From: Sarcophilus harrisii
Taxonomy: Eukaryota > Chordata > Mammalia > Dasyuromorphia > Dasyuridae
DNA: 64,000 bases
Assembly (NCBI RefSeq): GCF_902635505.1
Contig: NC_045427.1
Coordinates: forward strand, 598,503,665-598,567,664
Reading direction: 5' to 3'
Position 1 is the stretch's first letter; the number at the start of each line of letters is the position of its first letter. Below, piece after piece: positions 1 through 10,684 of this stretch. Made by a program: the position numbers and the translations under genes. The notes under the pieces were generated by a model. That model was not told where the DNA came from, made no database searches, and worked only from the letters and a program-made list of their open reading frames with translations.

Positions 1-234
1 CCATGTCAAATATTTTTTAATTCTTATTTTATAGATAAATAAAACAAGGCTGAAAGCTACTAAATAATTTGCTCATAGTCACAGAGTGAGCTGAAGGAAT
101 TGGGACTAAGTCTAGTTTGGAGCCCAGTTTTTTTCCATTATACTTTGGTGTTTTGGAGAAGTGTGACTGAGACATTTCCTTCATGGAATTTTACCATTAT
201 AGAATTTTATATGTGGAAGATTTTAGTTTGATGC

Positions 235-1285
235 AATTCAATCCAACCAACATGTATTTAGTATAGGTGCAAATCACTATGCTGAAGACAATAAATAAAG
301 AAAAATGGAATAGCCCCTGCCCTCAAGTTGTTTATAGTCTTCTGATGACAGGGAGTTGCAATCTGGATACAGATAAGTAAATACAATGTGCTTATAAAAC
401 GGTTTCAAGGGAAGAAACTATTAGCTAAGGATATCAAGAAAAATTTTGAAGGAAATTTGGGCTGAGAGGGGGAAGTGAGGAGAAAGAACATTCTAAATTC
501 AAAGGAACTATTTTGTACAAAGGTGCTCAGGAAGATGGAGTGTTATATATGGAGAATAGTTAATAGGCCAATTTGATAAGAACTAAGACTACATGAAAGA
601 GAGTGCTGTACTAGAGCGAGCTCAAACTGTTTCCAAGGAATACATTTAAAAAATTGGCAAATACTATACATCATGGTTTGGTTTATTTTATTTTTTTTTA
701 TTTCTAGACTTAAGAAAGTAATGAAGGAAATGTTAATTCAGATTAAATTTAAAAGATGCAAATATTATCCCCTCCTTTTGAGAGATGGTTGTTAAGCATT
801 TACTAACACATCCCTGAAAGTACTTAAAGCAAGACAGGAAAGGAAGGTGAATAAACCTTACATAGGATTTTAAATGTCTTGGAGATAATTTTTAAGTAGG
901 GAAATGATGTGGTCAGATCTTTGCTAATGGAATATTCATTTAGACGTGTTGAGTTTGACTAAGGGATGTCTAGCTAGAGATGTTCAACAGGCAATTGATA
1001 ATGAGAGATTGGAGTTGAGAGTTTAGAATTGAATATATTTATCTGGGAATTATTTGAGATGATGATTAGCTCCATTGAAGATGTTGAGATGGCCAAGGGA
1101 GAAGAGGTAAAGAGAAAACAGAACTTTGGGAGAAACCTCCACTTAGTATATGAGAGGATGATAATCCAACCAAGAAGACTAAGAAAGAGTAGTGGGCAGA
1201 TGGAACAAGAGCCAAGAAAGAGAAGTGTCATGGATACCAGAGGTAAAGAGTATTTCTAGAAGATGGGAGTGTGGTCAACATAAAT
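235..1285 (+). repeat. Ancient long interspersed repeat, copy 1
   Basis: The copy starts with a 'tattta...cactatgctgaagac' head and a 'cccctgccctcaag' block, then runs through 'aatgatgtggtcagatctt' and 'ttgagtttgactaagggatgtctag' to 'caggcaattgataatgagag'. The same ordered blocks recur at 19430-20690. I recognise it as a widespread marsupial repeat but cannot name the family. Confidence 0.55.
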
Positions 1286-2034
1286 CACTAAGTTCAACGC
1301 CTTTTTTTTTTTTTTTTTTTATAGAGGAGTGAATTAAGACCCAGAAAAATAAACAGGTAATTATTGCCAGAGCCAAAATTACAATCTGGGTCTACTCCTA
1401 GCTGGATTTTATGTTTTCATAACAAAAGCTAAGACATGGAAATCTACAATATGTATATGAGCATAATGACTCTTGAGCATTATACAGTTGATGGAAGATT
1501 GAAAAGTGACAAGGCTGCAATTTAGGAAAGTATCTAAGGGAGAAAGCACAGAGAATAGTGATAGCTTCAGGATTGTAACCTACAATGGTTTCTCTTTCTT
1601 TGGTATTCCTGTAGGATACCTTATCTGTTCTACTTACTTAACATTTAGCATAGTGGAAGCTGTTTAGATGTTATCTTAGCATTATTCAACTTTTCATGCA
1701 TACATCTTAGACAAATTCATTTCTAACTTCATTCAATAAAACTTATTTACTGTGTATACAATATATATACAACCCAGATCTTGCTCTTAAGGACTGAGGT
1801 GAAAATCTTGACGTACTTGATCAGACTGTCCATGAACTGCTTTGGATCAACATATTTTATTTTATTATTTTTTCCAGGTGAAAGATTTTAATCATAGTTA
1901 ATTAAGAAAATAAAAATCAATGCCATTTGATACAGTATTTTGCATACGATAGGAACTCAATAAATATTTATATCTCACTCATCCTGAACTCCAGTAATTC
2001 TTTAAAAAAAAAAACAAAACCAATAGTTTTTTTT

Positions 2035-2505
2035 TTCCAATTACATGTAAAGATATTTTTCAGCATTTATTTTGGTAAAATTTTGAGTTCCATTATTTTC
2101 TCCTTCCCTCCTTCCTCCTAAAAAAACAAGCAATCTGATCTAGATCATACATGTACAATCATTTTAAATATATTTTCATATCATCATGTTGGGAAAGAAA
2201 AATCAGAACCAAAGGGAAAAAATCATGAGAAAAAGAAGCATACAAAAAAAGATGAAAATAATATTCTTCGATATCTACATTCAGTCTCCATAGTTCTCTC
2301 TCTGCATGTGGATGGCATTTCCCATCCTAAATCTATTTGAATTGTCTTGGATCACTGCATTGCTGAGAAGAGTTTTCATAATTGCTCATTACATACTCTT
2401 GCTGTTACTGTGCATAATGATCTCCTGATACTGCTCACTTCACTCAGCATCAGTTCATGTAAGTCTGTCGAGGCTTTTCTCAAATCAGCCTTGTGCCAAT
2501 ATGTT
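2035..2505 (-). repeat. Marsupial LINE 3' end, reversed
   Basis: In reverse complement it reads acatgaactgatgctgagtg, then agtgagcagtatcag, the CATCCACATGCAGAG block and a 3' untranslated tail. The same tail is present in forward orientation at 44985-45350. It is probably an L1-class 3' end; class assignment is from memory. Confidence 0.6.
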
Positions 2506-2524
2506 TTAGATCTGGTCAGCATTC

Positions 2525-2945
2525 AAAAGAAAATGACCAGGATACAATGAAAGGATTGGCCAAAGGAGATGGCGATGCTTGTGTGGAAGAAGGGGAGTTA
2601 GGGATGACATCATAGCTGTCTTCAAGTATTTGGAGGCTCCCATGTGGAAAAGGGATTTAGTTTATTCTGTTTGGCCCTAGGGGGCTGAACTGAGAACAGT
2701 GGTCAGATATGGCAGAGAGGCAGATCTAAGATAAATGATAGGAAGAGTTTCCAGTATTTGGAACTATTCAAAAGTGGAATGGTCTCCTCTGGAGGTGGTG
2801 ACTTCTCCTCGGGAGGTTGTCAAGTTAAGATTTTTTGAAGGTTGCTGGAGGAAGGCTTCCTGTACAGGTGAGATTTGGACAAGATAGATGTCCTTAGATG
2901 ACCTTTATACCTCTGAGACTCTGTGATTCTATTAGTTCTAGAGGG
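2525..2945 (+). repeat. CR1/L3-like LINE 3' end
   Basis: The blocks 'gatgacatcatagctgtctt', 'caagtatttgga' and 'aaaagtggaatggtctcctc' end in 'ctctgagactctgtgattct', the short-repeat ending typical of CR1-type elements. Sister fragments lie at 49440-49800 (+), 28240-28440 (+) and 33600-34010 (-). Confidence 0.6.
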
Positions 2946-3220
2946 ACTATTTGCTCCTTGAGGGAAGGATTTTTATGCTATTTATTTGACTCCTACCCAT
3001 TTACCAAATGGTAAGTGCTTATAATTTGTGGAGTTTATTGAATGGCTGAGACTATTTATACTTGTACAGACTTTTTATGAGAAAAACAAATGAGTTTTGG
3101 TACAAAGTATTGGAAGCTGGAGGCAATAGTATATGGAATTAGGATGGCATATGAAACTAAATGGCACAGGATCACCACTAAATCTTGGTATTTTGGCCTT
3201 CTCTTTCATATCTGACCCAG

Positions 3221-3687
3221 GGTGGTCATATGCAACGACCCCGAGATGACCCTCCCTCCCATGATGATCCCATCGGACACCTCCAAGCTCCGTATAGAGA
3301 AGACAGCAATCAGGAGAGTGCCAGGGGATACCCTCCAGCAGCTCACTCGCCTCGAGTACCTGTGGCTGCCCTATAACTCCCTGACCAGCATCAGCTCTGT
3401 CATGCTGCGGGGCCTGCGGAGCCTCCGAGAGCTGCGCCTGCCTGGGAATCACTTGGTATCCTTCCCCTGGGGAGCTCTGGGGGATACTCCCCAGCTGTGT
3501 CTGCTCGATCTGCATGGGAACCGCCTCTCGGCTGTGTCTGCAGAAGCTGCCCGCTATGTAAGGAACCTCACCTTCCTGGACCTCTCCAGCAACCAACTGA
3601 TGCGTCTCCCCCAGCAGCTCCTCACCACCTGGTCTCACCTGCAGGCTGGTCCTTTTTCCCCCAGTGATAACTCCAAGATCATCCTGG
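3221..3687 (+). CDS. LRIT1: LRIT1 exon 2 (LRR block)
   Basis: The acceptor is a pyrimidine-rich tract ending ctgacccag at 3220, and the donor GTAAGA starts at 3688. The first base completes a split codon (phase 2), then VVICNDPEMTLPP follows. The exon ends after one base of a glycine codon (phase 1). It holds the leucine-rich repeats and matches human LRIT1 closely from the VCNDPDMTLPP segment on. The open frame runs past the donor into the intron to 3770, and that tail is not coding. Confidence 0.93.
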
Positions 3688-4616
3688 GTAAGAAGTCGAG
3701 GCTATCTGGCTCAGCTCCTGAGAATAACATTCAGAGGCTCTTGGGGCTTTTCAAACACATGAACGCATAGGAAAACACACTGTGCTTGGTAGGCCCTTGA
3801 TAAATACCTGTCAAATGAACAAACTCAGGTAGCTCTTTCTTAATCAGTCCGCTGGCATATCTGTATTAAGCTCTATCATTGAATGACCAGGTGCTTCGGG
3901 GGATGCCGGCAGAGCACCCAACAAAATCCCTGCTCATACAATTTAGAATAAGAAAAAGTCTTCCAGGTCTCAGGCTTCCTAACTTACAGTAGGTCATTAA
4001 CTCTTTTGACAGCTGGGTGAAGTTAAATGCTGTTAAATGTATAGCATAAAATACACAATATTACAAAGCAAAACAGCTGCATTGAAATATAGTCATCACC
4101 TTTTTTTTTTTTTTTAAAGTTCACAAATCTCAGGTTAAGACCCTCTGACTTAGACCAAAGCCTTCACTTTTCCGAGGAAGAACTTGAGTCCCAGAGTGGT
4201 TAAGCGAGTCATAACAGCTATTTAACAGATCACAGGAACTTTGACTTGAGATGTTTTTCTCACTATATCACGTCATCTCTTGGAAAGCATCCCTCTCATT
4301 CACAGGCTTATGGGATTTAGAATTAGAAGGGCTTGCAGAAATGATTTAGTCTGATTCCTTTATTTTGACAAGTGAGCCTCAGAAATAACTGGCCTGTCCA
4401 AGGTCACACCAGTGGTATATTTACTGTCTGTGCAGGGCTCATATTTCAACCTAGGTTCCCTTACTCTCAAACCAGTAGCCTTTCTATTATAGTACTATCA
4501 GAGATTCAATCTTAGAGGGCTTCAATCTAGTTAGAGAACATGGAATCTCATAGGTGCTATCTCTTTTCTCTTCCTTTCTTCCTTCCTTTCCTTCCCTCCC
4601 CCCTCTTTCTTTCTCT

Positions 4617-4662
<46 letters not shown>

Positions 4663-4665
4663 TTC

Positions 4666-4719
<54 letters not shown>

Positions 4720-7700
4720 TTCCTTCCTTCCTTCCTTCCTTCCTTCCTTCCTTCCTTCCTCCTTCCCTTCCTTTTCCCTCCCTCCCTCCTTTCTCCCTCC
4801 CTCCCTCCTTTCTCCCTCCCTCCCTCCTTTCTCCCTCTCTCCCTCCTTTCTCCTTCCCTCCCTCCTTTCTCTCTCCCTCCCTCCTTCCCTTCCTTCCTTC
4901 CTTCTTCCTTCCTTCCTTCCTTCCTTCCTTCCTTCCTTCCTTCCTTCCTTCCTTCCTTCCTTCCTTCCTTCCTCCTTCCCTCCCTCCATCTCTTTCTCTC
5001 TTTTTTTCTTTTAATTCCTTTCTTCCTTTCTGAAGGCAGGTGGGATTAAGTGACTTGCCAGGGTCACACATCTAGGATGTGTTAAGTGGCCAGATTTACA
5101 TTCAGGTCCTCCTGACTCCAAGGCTGGTGTTCTAGCCACTGTGCCACCTAACTGCTCCAAGAACCTATTAATAAGTGTTAAATTAATTTAGGGAGCTTGA
5201 ATCACCTGTGCTGGAGGTATTTGGAGGAAGGAGATTATAGTTTGGGCTGAAGTAACCAGGAAAGAAAGAAGTGTCAAAGAACATGTTGAAAAGATTGATC
5301 TAGGTCACAAGCTCTAGCTTGTGACCTAGATCAGGACTTCTTAAACTTTTCCCACTTGTGACCCCTTTTTACCTGAGAAATTTTTACACCTCTCTGGGTA
5401 TATAGGTATATAAAATGGTCATATTCATCAAACATTTACTGGAAATAATCACAATTTCACAACTCCTACATTCAGTTCCGATACCCCATATGGAAATTGC
5501 AAACCACAATTTAAGAAGTTGGGACCTAGAGGTTGGATCTATGGATATGATATGATCCTTAGATTTAGGAAATACTAGGCTGCACCTTTAATGCTGCTGA
5601 ATGCAACAAGCTTTCATAATGGAAGACACAGATCAGCCTTGAGTGGTTTAGGGGTAGGATTTGCAGAAATGACTTTGTGATAGAAAATGCCAAACAGAAA
5701 GATAAGTGTAGCTCCTTTTAATAGCTTGATTTAGACCCACGATTCTGTAGTCATTATGACTTTTCTTATCACTAGTTCTCAGTCTGGAATGTTAGTTTAC
5801 ACCCTCTCACAGGGTTTAAAGACCAGCTTTGCCACTTATTACCTTTGTGACCCTGGTTGATTACTTTACCCATTTTTACTTCAGTTTTCTCTCCTTGCTT
5901 GGGTCAGTTTGAGCACAAAAGTATTAGGGAAGAATGTTGGTTCTTTTCAGTCACTTCTTGTTTCTGTGTTTGGCCTAGTTAGCTCAGTGACTTAGACCAT
6001 GATATTTGTAAAATCATAGTTCCATGAAGAGTCACCTCTGGACAATGGTGAAAAGGTGATATGTGAGATCCCTGGTTGGCAGAGGAGCAGTTGACCCAGG
6101 GAAACCATTGGCAAGAGAGCCAACTGAGGTTATTTTAGTCATTGATAGATGAGCTCTCACTTATGTCCTATCAGCCTCTAACACCAACTACCTTCATGAA
6201 GGCGAAACATTCCCCACTACTCATTTTCTCTAGAACTCTTTAGTTAGGATGCTGCCATATCAAGATTCTTTTCCTTCTTAAGTCTACTTATAATGTCAAT
6301 TTTAATTTGATTTCCTCCAAGAATAAAAGTTTGTGCTGTGAAGGTTTGGGTTGATGGGTTGAAGGTAGAGTGATGTATGTGTCTATGTGCCAACACATAC
6401 TAATAAAGCTTAAAACTTCATTCTTTATAATATTCTATGTAATAATAATATATTCACATGTGATATAATTATGTGTATAATTATATAGAATTTACATTGT
6501 TATTTATACATGCACATATGTACATGTTTTATATATTTATACACACATATTCCACAGACTGGAATCAACCCTAATCTCATATGGCCATTTAACAAACATA
6601 TTCTCTCTCTCTCTCTCTCTCTCTTTTTGCTGAGACAATTGGGGTTAAGTAATTTGCCCGGGATCACACAATTAGGAAGTGTTAAGTGTCTGAGACCTGA
6701 TCTGAACTCGGGTCCTCCTGACTTCAGAGGTGGTGCTCTGTCTACTGCATCACCTAACTGCCCTTAAACAAATATATTCTCTTGGGAGGAAGAATGTGGA
6801 TGGTTTGGTACCATCCTAGATGGAGATGGAGAAACACTTAAAAGGTCAAATTCTCTCATTGTGCACTTTGGGTCAAGTGTCTCATAGAATAAAGAATACA
6901 TAGATACGATGACTAGAGCACTGCATTTGGAGTCAGACTTTGAGTCCCATTTACTTGCAGTTATGTGGTCACAAGAAAGCCACTTACACTCAATTGCATT
7001 TACTTCCCAGCAAGTTTTGTGAAGTTTAAGTGGGATAATGTACATAAAGTGTATTTCAAATCTCAAGAAATTCTATATAAATGTCAATTACTACAACAAT
7101 GACTTCTTTTCCTCCTCTTCTTCTCCCTCCTTTTCCTCTTCCTCCTAAAATGCTTGGAGCTTAATTCAAGGCTCAAAAAGGTGACTATGACTCCTTGAGG
7201 TCCTCACCTTTCAAGAGTGTGTTGAAGCAAGATTTTGCAATGATCAATTCTGATGGATATGGCTCTTTTCAACAATGAGATGATTCAGGCCAGTTCCAAT
7301 GGTCTTGTGATAAAGAGAGCCATCTGCACTCAGAGAGAGGACTGTGAGAACTGAGTGTGGATCACAACATAGTATTTGCACCTTTTTTGTTGTTGTTCTT
7401 TTGCATTTTGTTTTCTTTCTCATTTTTCCCTTTTTGATCTGATTTTTCTTGTGCAGCATGATATTTCTGGAAATATGTATAGAAGAATTGCACATGTTTA
7501 CCATGGATTACTTGCCTTCTAGGGGAGGGGGTGGGGGAAAGGAGGGAACACATTTAGAACACAAGGTTTGTAAGGATGAATGTTGAAAATTAAAAATGTT
7601 GAAAAATTAAAATAAATCAAAGCTTTAATTATTTTAAAAAGTGTGTTGAATGAAGAGTATAGGAGTAAACACATCAGGAAGGTGGAAAGAAGATGGAATG

Positions 7701-9772
7701 TTCATTTAGTTTTCTCTTTCCAGGTCTGCAGGATAACCCTTGGGTGTGTGACTGTAGCTTGTATGAAATGGTCCAGATAATAAACTTCCCAACTCCAAAT
7801 ATGGCCTTCATTGATCCAAGACTGAAGTGTTCTAGTCCTTGGACCCTGGCTGGAGTTGCCTTCAGCCAACTGGAACTCAAGAAGTGCCAGCGTCCTGAGG
7901 TTTACACTTCAGTGGCCAAGGTCAAGACCCTTCTGGGCAGCACTGTGTTCCTGCGCTGTGGGGCCACTGGGATACCCAGTCCAGAGCTTAGCTGGAAGAG
8001 AGCTGATGGGCATCAGCTCAATGGAACAGGTAAGTTACAATTGCCAGGTGACTCCATGTTCACAGACCTCTAGCTTTGGAAAGTGATAGTGCTCGGGGGA
8101 TGAATTTTAGTAAGGATCAAGTTTGCCAATTAGGGAAATATAACCTTGTGCTATGTAACCTTATGGAGCTGAGAAGGGTTTCTTCCCAGAAACCATATGG
8201 GCTTCATGAATTATGACCCAGATGTTGGGTCTGAGGTGGTGACATCTGTTTAAGTATATCTCTGAGCCAATGTAAATGGTGAGAATGACAAGAAAAGGTT
8301 GACTTTATAATAACGATAATTAAAAATTTTTTTTATATTTGCATAGCTTGATAGTTTACAACACATTGTATTCTTATTCAAGATATATGGAGTGGGTAGT
8401 ACTATTCTGAATTTATTAATGAAGTAATGGAGGCTCAGAGAGCTTAAATAACTTGGTCAGGGTCACTTGGAGAGTGAAGGGCAGAGCTGGGGCTAGCGTG
8501 TAAGCCTTCTGACCCCTATTGGTCTTTCCTTTCTCCCCTCCAGCTCATTCATACCTTAGGTAGGTACTGAGCGTTCTGTTTTTCATGTTCACTTTCTCAG
8601 GACACATGATGTCACCGAGGGGTATCAGAGATGGATCTCACTAGCAATAATCCAGATTGCTCTTGAATTATTTCCCCTGCAGAGTGAGCAAAGATCAAAA
8701 TGTCTTAATGTTCTGTGGATGTCCTATATATGTTTTTCTTTCTGCCTCTTTTTTTTCAGTACATCAAGAAACCTCTAGTGATGGTATGAGCTGGTCTCTT
8801 CTGGGCTTGCCCGAAGTATCCTACCATGACTCTGGAGAGTATGTCTGCAAAGCCAAAAATTTTTTGGGGGCCACTGAAGCATTTGTCTCCCTCATCATCA
8901 CTGAAGCCCAGACCACGGCTGAGCCCCAGGGGCCCACGACCAGGAGGTGGCTAGGGAAGGCTGAGGGAGCAGAAGCTGCGGTGTACAATGAGCTAGTGGC
9001 AAGGTACGCCTCCACTACTTCGGGTCTGTCTTCCGTGGTGGCCAGGCCCACGCTCCCCAGCTATGAGAAGAATCCTGCTCTCCAACATTTCCACATGAAC
9101 GCCCTAGGAGAACTCCCCATGGGGAACCTGGGGGCCGAGCAGGCTGATCGGGCCAAAGACCCGCCATCGAGTCAGCTGGAACCAACCCAGATGGTGAAAT
9201 CAGTTAAGGTAGTGGGGGACACTTACCACAGTGTGACCTTGGTGTGGAAAGCCCCCCAGGCTGCAAATACCACCGTGTTCAGTATACTCTATGCCATCTT
9301 TGGGGAAAAGGATATGAGGAGGGTCAATGTAGACCCTGGGAAAACCAAAATCACCATTGAGGGTCTTATGCCCAAAACCAAGTATGTAGCTTGTGTCTGT
9401 GTACGTGGCCTGGTCCCCAAGAAGGAGCAGTGTATTATTTTCTCCACAAATGAGGTGGTTGATGCTGAAGGCACCCAGAGACTCATCAACATTGTGGTGA
9501 TCAGCATAGCGGGGATTATTGCCGTGCCCCTGACTCTTCTTGTCTGTTGTGGATCCCTAAAGAGGCGTTATCAGAAATTCCGGCTGAGGAAGAATGAGGA
9601 GACCCAGGGTTCCTATGTCACGTTTGAGAGACTGGGTCCCGGTGAGGATGCCGTGGAGGACTCAGCGAGGGACAGCCCCGAGGAAGGAGATAGGCTGCTC
9701 TCATCACGCTCTAGCGTGGATTCACCTGCAGCATCCAAGGTAGAAGGCCCAGCCAATGAGTACTTCTGCTAG
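3221..9772 (+). CDS. LRIT1: LRIT1, leucine-rich repeat/Ig/transmembrane protein 1 (5' partial, gene span)
   Basis: Three exons (3221-3687, 7724-8029, 8760-9772) join in frame to give 594 residues plus a split first codon. Only the signal-peptide/LRRNT exon is missing, so the gene is cut by the window edge or by a long first intron. Domains in order: about five LRRs in the first exon here (LRIEKT, LEYLWLPYNSL, LRELRLPGNHL, LDLHGNRL, LDLSSNQL), LRRCT with NPWVCDC, an Ig domain split by the last intron (C..W then DSGEYVC), FN3 (VTLVWKAP, KTKYVACV), one membrane helix at about 9487-9555 (INIVVISIAGIIAVPLTLLV) and a cytoplasmic tail ending NEYFC. From family knowledge, LRIT1 is a type I membrane protein of photoreceptors that tunes cone synaptic transmission. 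Similarity to human LRIT1 extends across every domain, including the last five residues. It lies upstream of its paralog LRIT2 on the same strand. Confidence 0.95.
4317..4492 (-). repeat. MIR-like core-SINE fragment
   Basis: The block 'caagtgagcctcagaaataactggcc' with 'ccaaggtcacacc' is the reversed MIR/core-SINE signature. A second degraded copy lies at 4135-4270 ('gaggaagaacttgagtcccagag'). Confidence 0.55.
4560..5024. repeat. Polypyrimidine microsatellite (CT)n/(TTTC)n/(TTCC)n
   Basis: About 465 bp of almost pure pyrimidine on the + strand, in three zones: (CT)n near 4614-4660, (TTTC)n near 4663-4715, then (TTCC)n with CCCTCC interruptions up to about 4985. It leads directly into a minus-oriented SINE, consistent with expansion of the SINE's A-rich tail. 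The open frames across it are repeat artefacts. Confidence 0.9.
5025..5158 (-). repeat. tRNA/core-SINE, reversed
   Basis: It reads 'gggattaagtgacttgccag', 'ggtcacaca', 'aggtcctcctgactccaagg' and 'gccactgtgccacctaactg', the standard reversed marsupial SINE body. It sits at the right end of the CT-rich satellite. Confidence 0.85.
5296..5333. repeat. Near-perfect palindrome, 18-bp arms
   Basis: The left arm TGATCTAGGTCACAAGCT and its exact reverse complement are separated by only two bases (CT). Its right arm overlaps the target duplication of the hAT element that follows. It contains AGGTCA half-sites in inverted order, but no function is shown. Confidence 0.9.
5332..5523 (+). mobile_element. 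hAT-type miniature transposon
   Basis: The ends are inverted: CAGGACTTCTTAAACTT on the left against CCCAACTTCTTAAATT read inward from the right. Flanking 8-bp copies acctagat (5324-5331) and acctagag (5524-5531) fit the 8-bp hAT target duplication with a CTAGA core. It is 192 bp and noncoding. A relative in reverse orientation lies at about 40300-40487. Confidence 0.75.
6607..6766 (-). repeat. tRNA/core-SINE, reversed, with 16-bp target duplications
   Basis: A (CT)n-rich tail precedes 'gctgagacaattggggttaa', 'ggatcacacaattaggaag' and 'gcatcacctaactgccc'. The flanks 6591-6606 (aacaaacatattctct) and 6767-6782 (aacaaatatattctct) differ at one base, the signature of LINE-mediated insertion. Confidence 0.88.
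7240..7640 (+). repeat. Marsupial LINE 3' end
   Basis: The blocks 'atggctcttttcaacaatgag', 'tggaaatatgtatagaagaa' and 'ttgcacatgtttacc' are followed by a G-rich 'ggggagggggtgggggaaagg' stretch and an A-rich end 'aaaattaaaataaat'. It lies just before the acceptor of LRIT1 exon 3. Confidence 0.65.
7724..8029 (+). CDS. LRIT1: LRIT1 exon 3 (LRRCT and first half of Ig)
   Basis: The acceptor tttctctttccag ends at 7723 and the donor GTAAGT starts at 8030. The reading frame is phase 1 on both sides. The protein begins LQDNPWVCDC, has the paired LRRCT cysteines (CDC, KCSSP, KKC), then the first Ig strands with the core cysteine (FLRCGATG) and tryptophan (LSWKR). A predicted N-glycosylation triplet NGT sits at the exon end. 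Confidence 0.93.
8030..8759. other. LRIT1 intron 3
   Basis: A 730-bp intron that interrupts the Ig domain. A reversed MIR-like fragment covers about 8337-8525 ('ggaggctcagagagcttaaa'). The rest looks unique. Confidence 0.85.
8760..9772 (+). CDS. LRIT1: LRIT1 last coding exon (Ig end, FN3, TM, tail)
   Basis: The acceptor is a long T-run plus cag ending at 8759, and the stop TAG is at 9770-9772. The open frame extends upstream of the acceptor, but the junction is set by continuity with exon 3 (NGT|VHQETSSDG). The exon has the second Ig cysteine (DSGEYVCKAKN), a low-complexity linker, FN3, the transmembrane helix and a 70-80 residue charged cytoplasmic tail with serine-rich LLSSRSSVDS before NEYFC. 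Confidence 0.94.
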
Positions 9773-10605
9773 GAGAAGCTCCGGGGCTCCCTGGTGGCTT
9801 ACACAAACACTCCTATGCATACACTTGTGTTTACAGACTCACACCCAACTATTCATCCCATCCAAATAAGCAGCACTTACATACCGTGGTACTTTTCTTT
9901 GCTTCCCGTCTCACCTTTACTTCATGTGCTCACACACAAATTCCACTTGTTGTACTCACTGAGTATTTTTCCTTGCAGATCATCTTTTAAGTTCCAACAG
10001 ATCCCAAGAGGTTTTGGTAAAGCTCATGAGAAACTAACTTGACTTGGAGAATATTAAGTCTAGAGAGGACCTTGGGAGGATATTAAATCTACCCTCTGGC
10101 CTTACAACCGACTCACATTAAGTTTTAGATAACAATTTCTTTTTTTTAAAGAAAATTCCACAGTCTCCCTTGTTGGCCCTCTCCAGTGTTTACAAGGGCA
10201 TTTTCAGTGTAAACAAATGCTCTCTGATGTCTAATCTGAATCCAACATGCGTGGCACTGTAAGCCCATTTCTTCTTGCATCTGCCTTGGAGATGGAGAAC
10301 AGCTGATTGCAACTTTCAGTCTAATAACTCTTATATCTGCTGGCATGAGTGAGCCTGATATCCATTAGGTTAGCCACCCTCCAAGCTCAGCTGCAAGGCT
10401 CGTGGTTTCCATGTGACTTGGAGTGGTGGTTCACTGATGGCAAAGTAATTCATAAGCTCACCTCACACAGAAGTGACCTTGTACTAGTTATACAGACTAA
10501 TGTGCTGTGTGAGACAAGCCCAGGGCAGAGCCTTTGCGCGACACCCAGGAAAATGATCAGACATCTGGGGAAACCAAAGAAGCCATTCTTTATTCTTAAG
10601 TGTCA

Positions 10606-10611
10606 AATAAA
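10606..10611 (+). terminator. Poly(A) signal AATAAA, LRIT1 candidate 1
   Basis: A canonical hexamer about 835 nt after the LRIT1 stop, in a transcribed-like unique stretch. Confidence 0.5.
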
Positions 10612-10678
10612 GCCACTTTATGCAGGACATTGAACCTTCTGCTGAGGTTAATGATTCTTTATTTGAATAGTACTTTTC

Positions 10679-10684
10679 AATAAA
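10679..10684 (+). terminator. Poly(A) signal AATAAA, LRIT1 candidate 2
   Basis: A second canonical hexamer 73 nt downstream of the first. Use of either is unproven. Confidence 0.45.

Larger units (their letters stand above)
1..3220. other. LRIT1 first intron or upstream DNA, no exon seen
   Basis: No leading exon of LRIT1 (signal peptide with CPSQCSC-like cysteines) was recognised on the plus strand. The stretch is AT-rich and mostly old repeats: a long ancient element at 235-1285, a MIR-like piece near 1299-1420 after a 20-T run, a minus-strand LINE 3' end at 2035-2505 and a CR1/L3-like LINE tail at 2525-2945. Confidence 0.6.
3688..7723. other. LRIT1 intron 2
   Basis: A 4.0-kb intron. It contains MIR-like fragments (4135-4270, 4317-4492), a large CT/TTCC microsatellite with a SINE (4560-5160), a palindrome and hAT element (5296-5531), a SINE with target duplications (6591-6782) and a LINE 3' end (7240-7640). 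No extra exon was seen. Confidence 0.8.

Noticed and set aside
1-3220. LRIT1 exon 1 inside the window
   Set aside because: No signal peptide followed by a CxxxCxC cluster with a donor leaving the phase needed for 3221 was found.
4487-5071. Long overlapping frames (up to 194 codons) rich in GRKE or SFLP on both strands
   Set aside because: They are translations of the CT/TTCC microsatellite; periodic composition keeps all frames open.
8657-8759. Upstream extension of the last LRIT1 exon from an ATG at 8657
   Set aside because: The T-run plus cag at 8759 and in-frame continuity with exon 3 define the exon; the upstream residues match nothing in the family.
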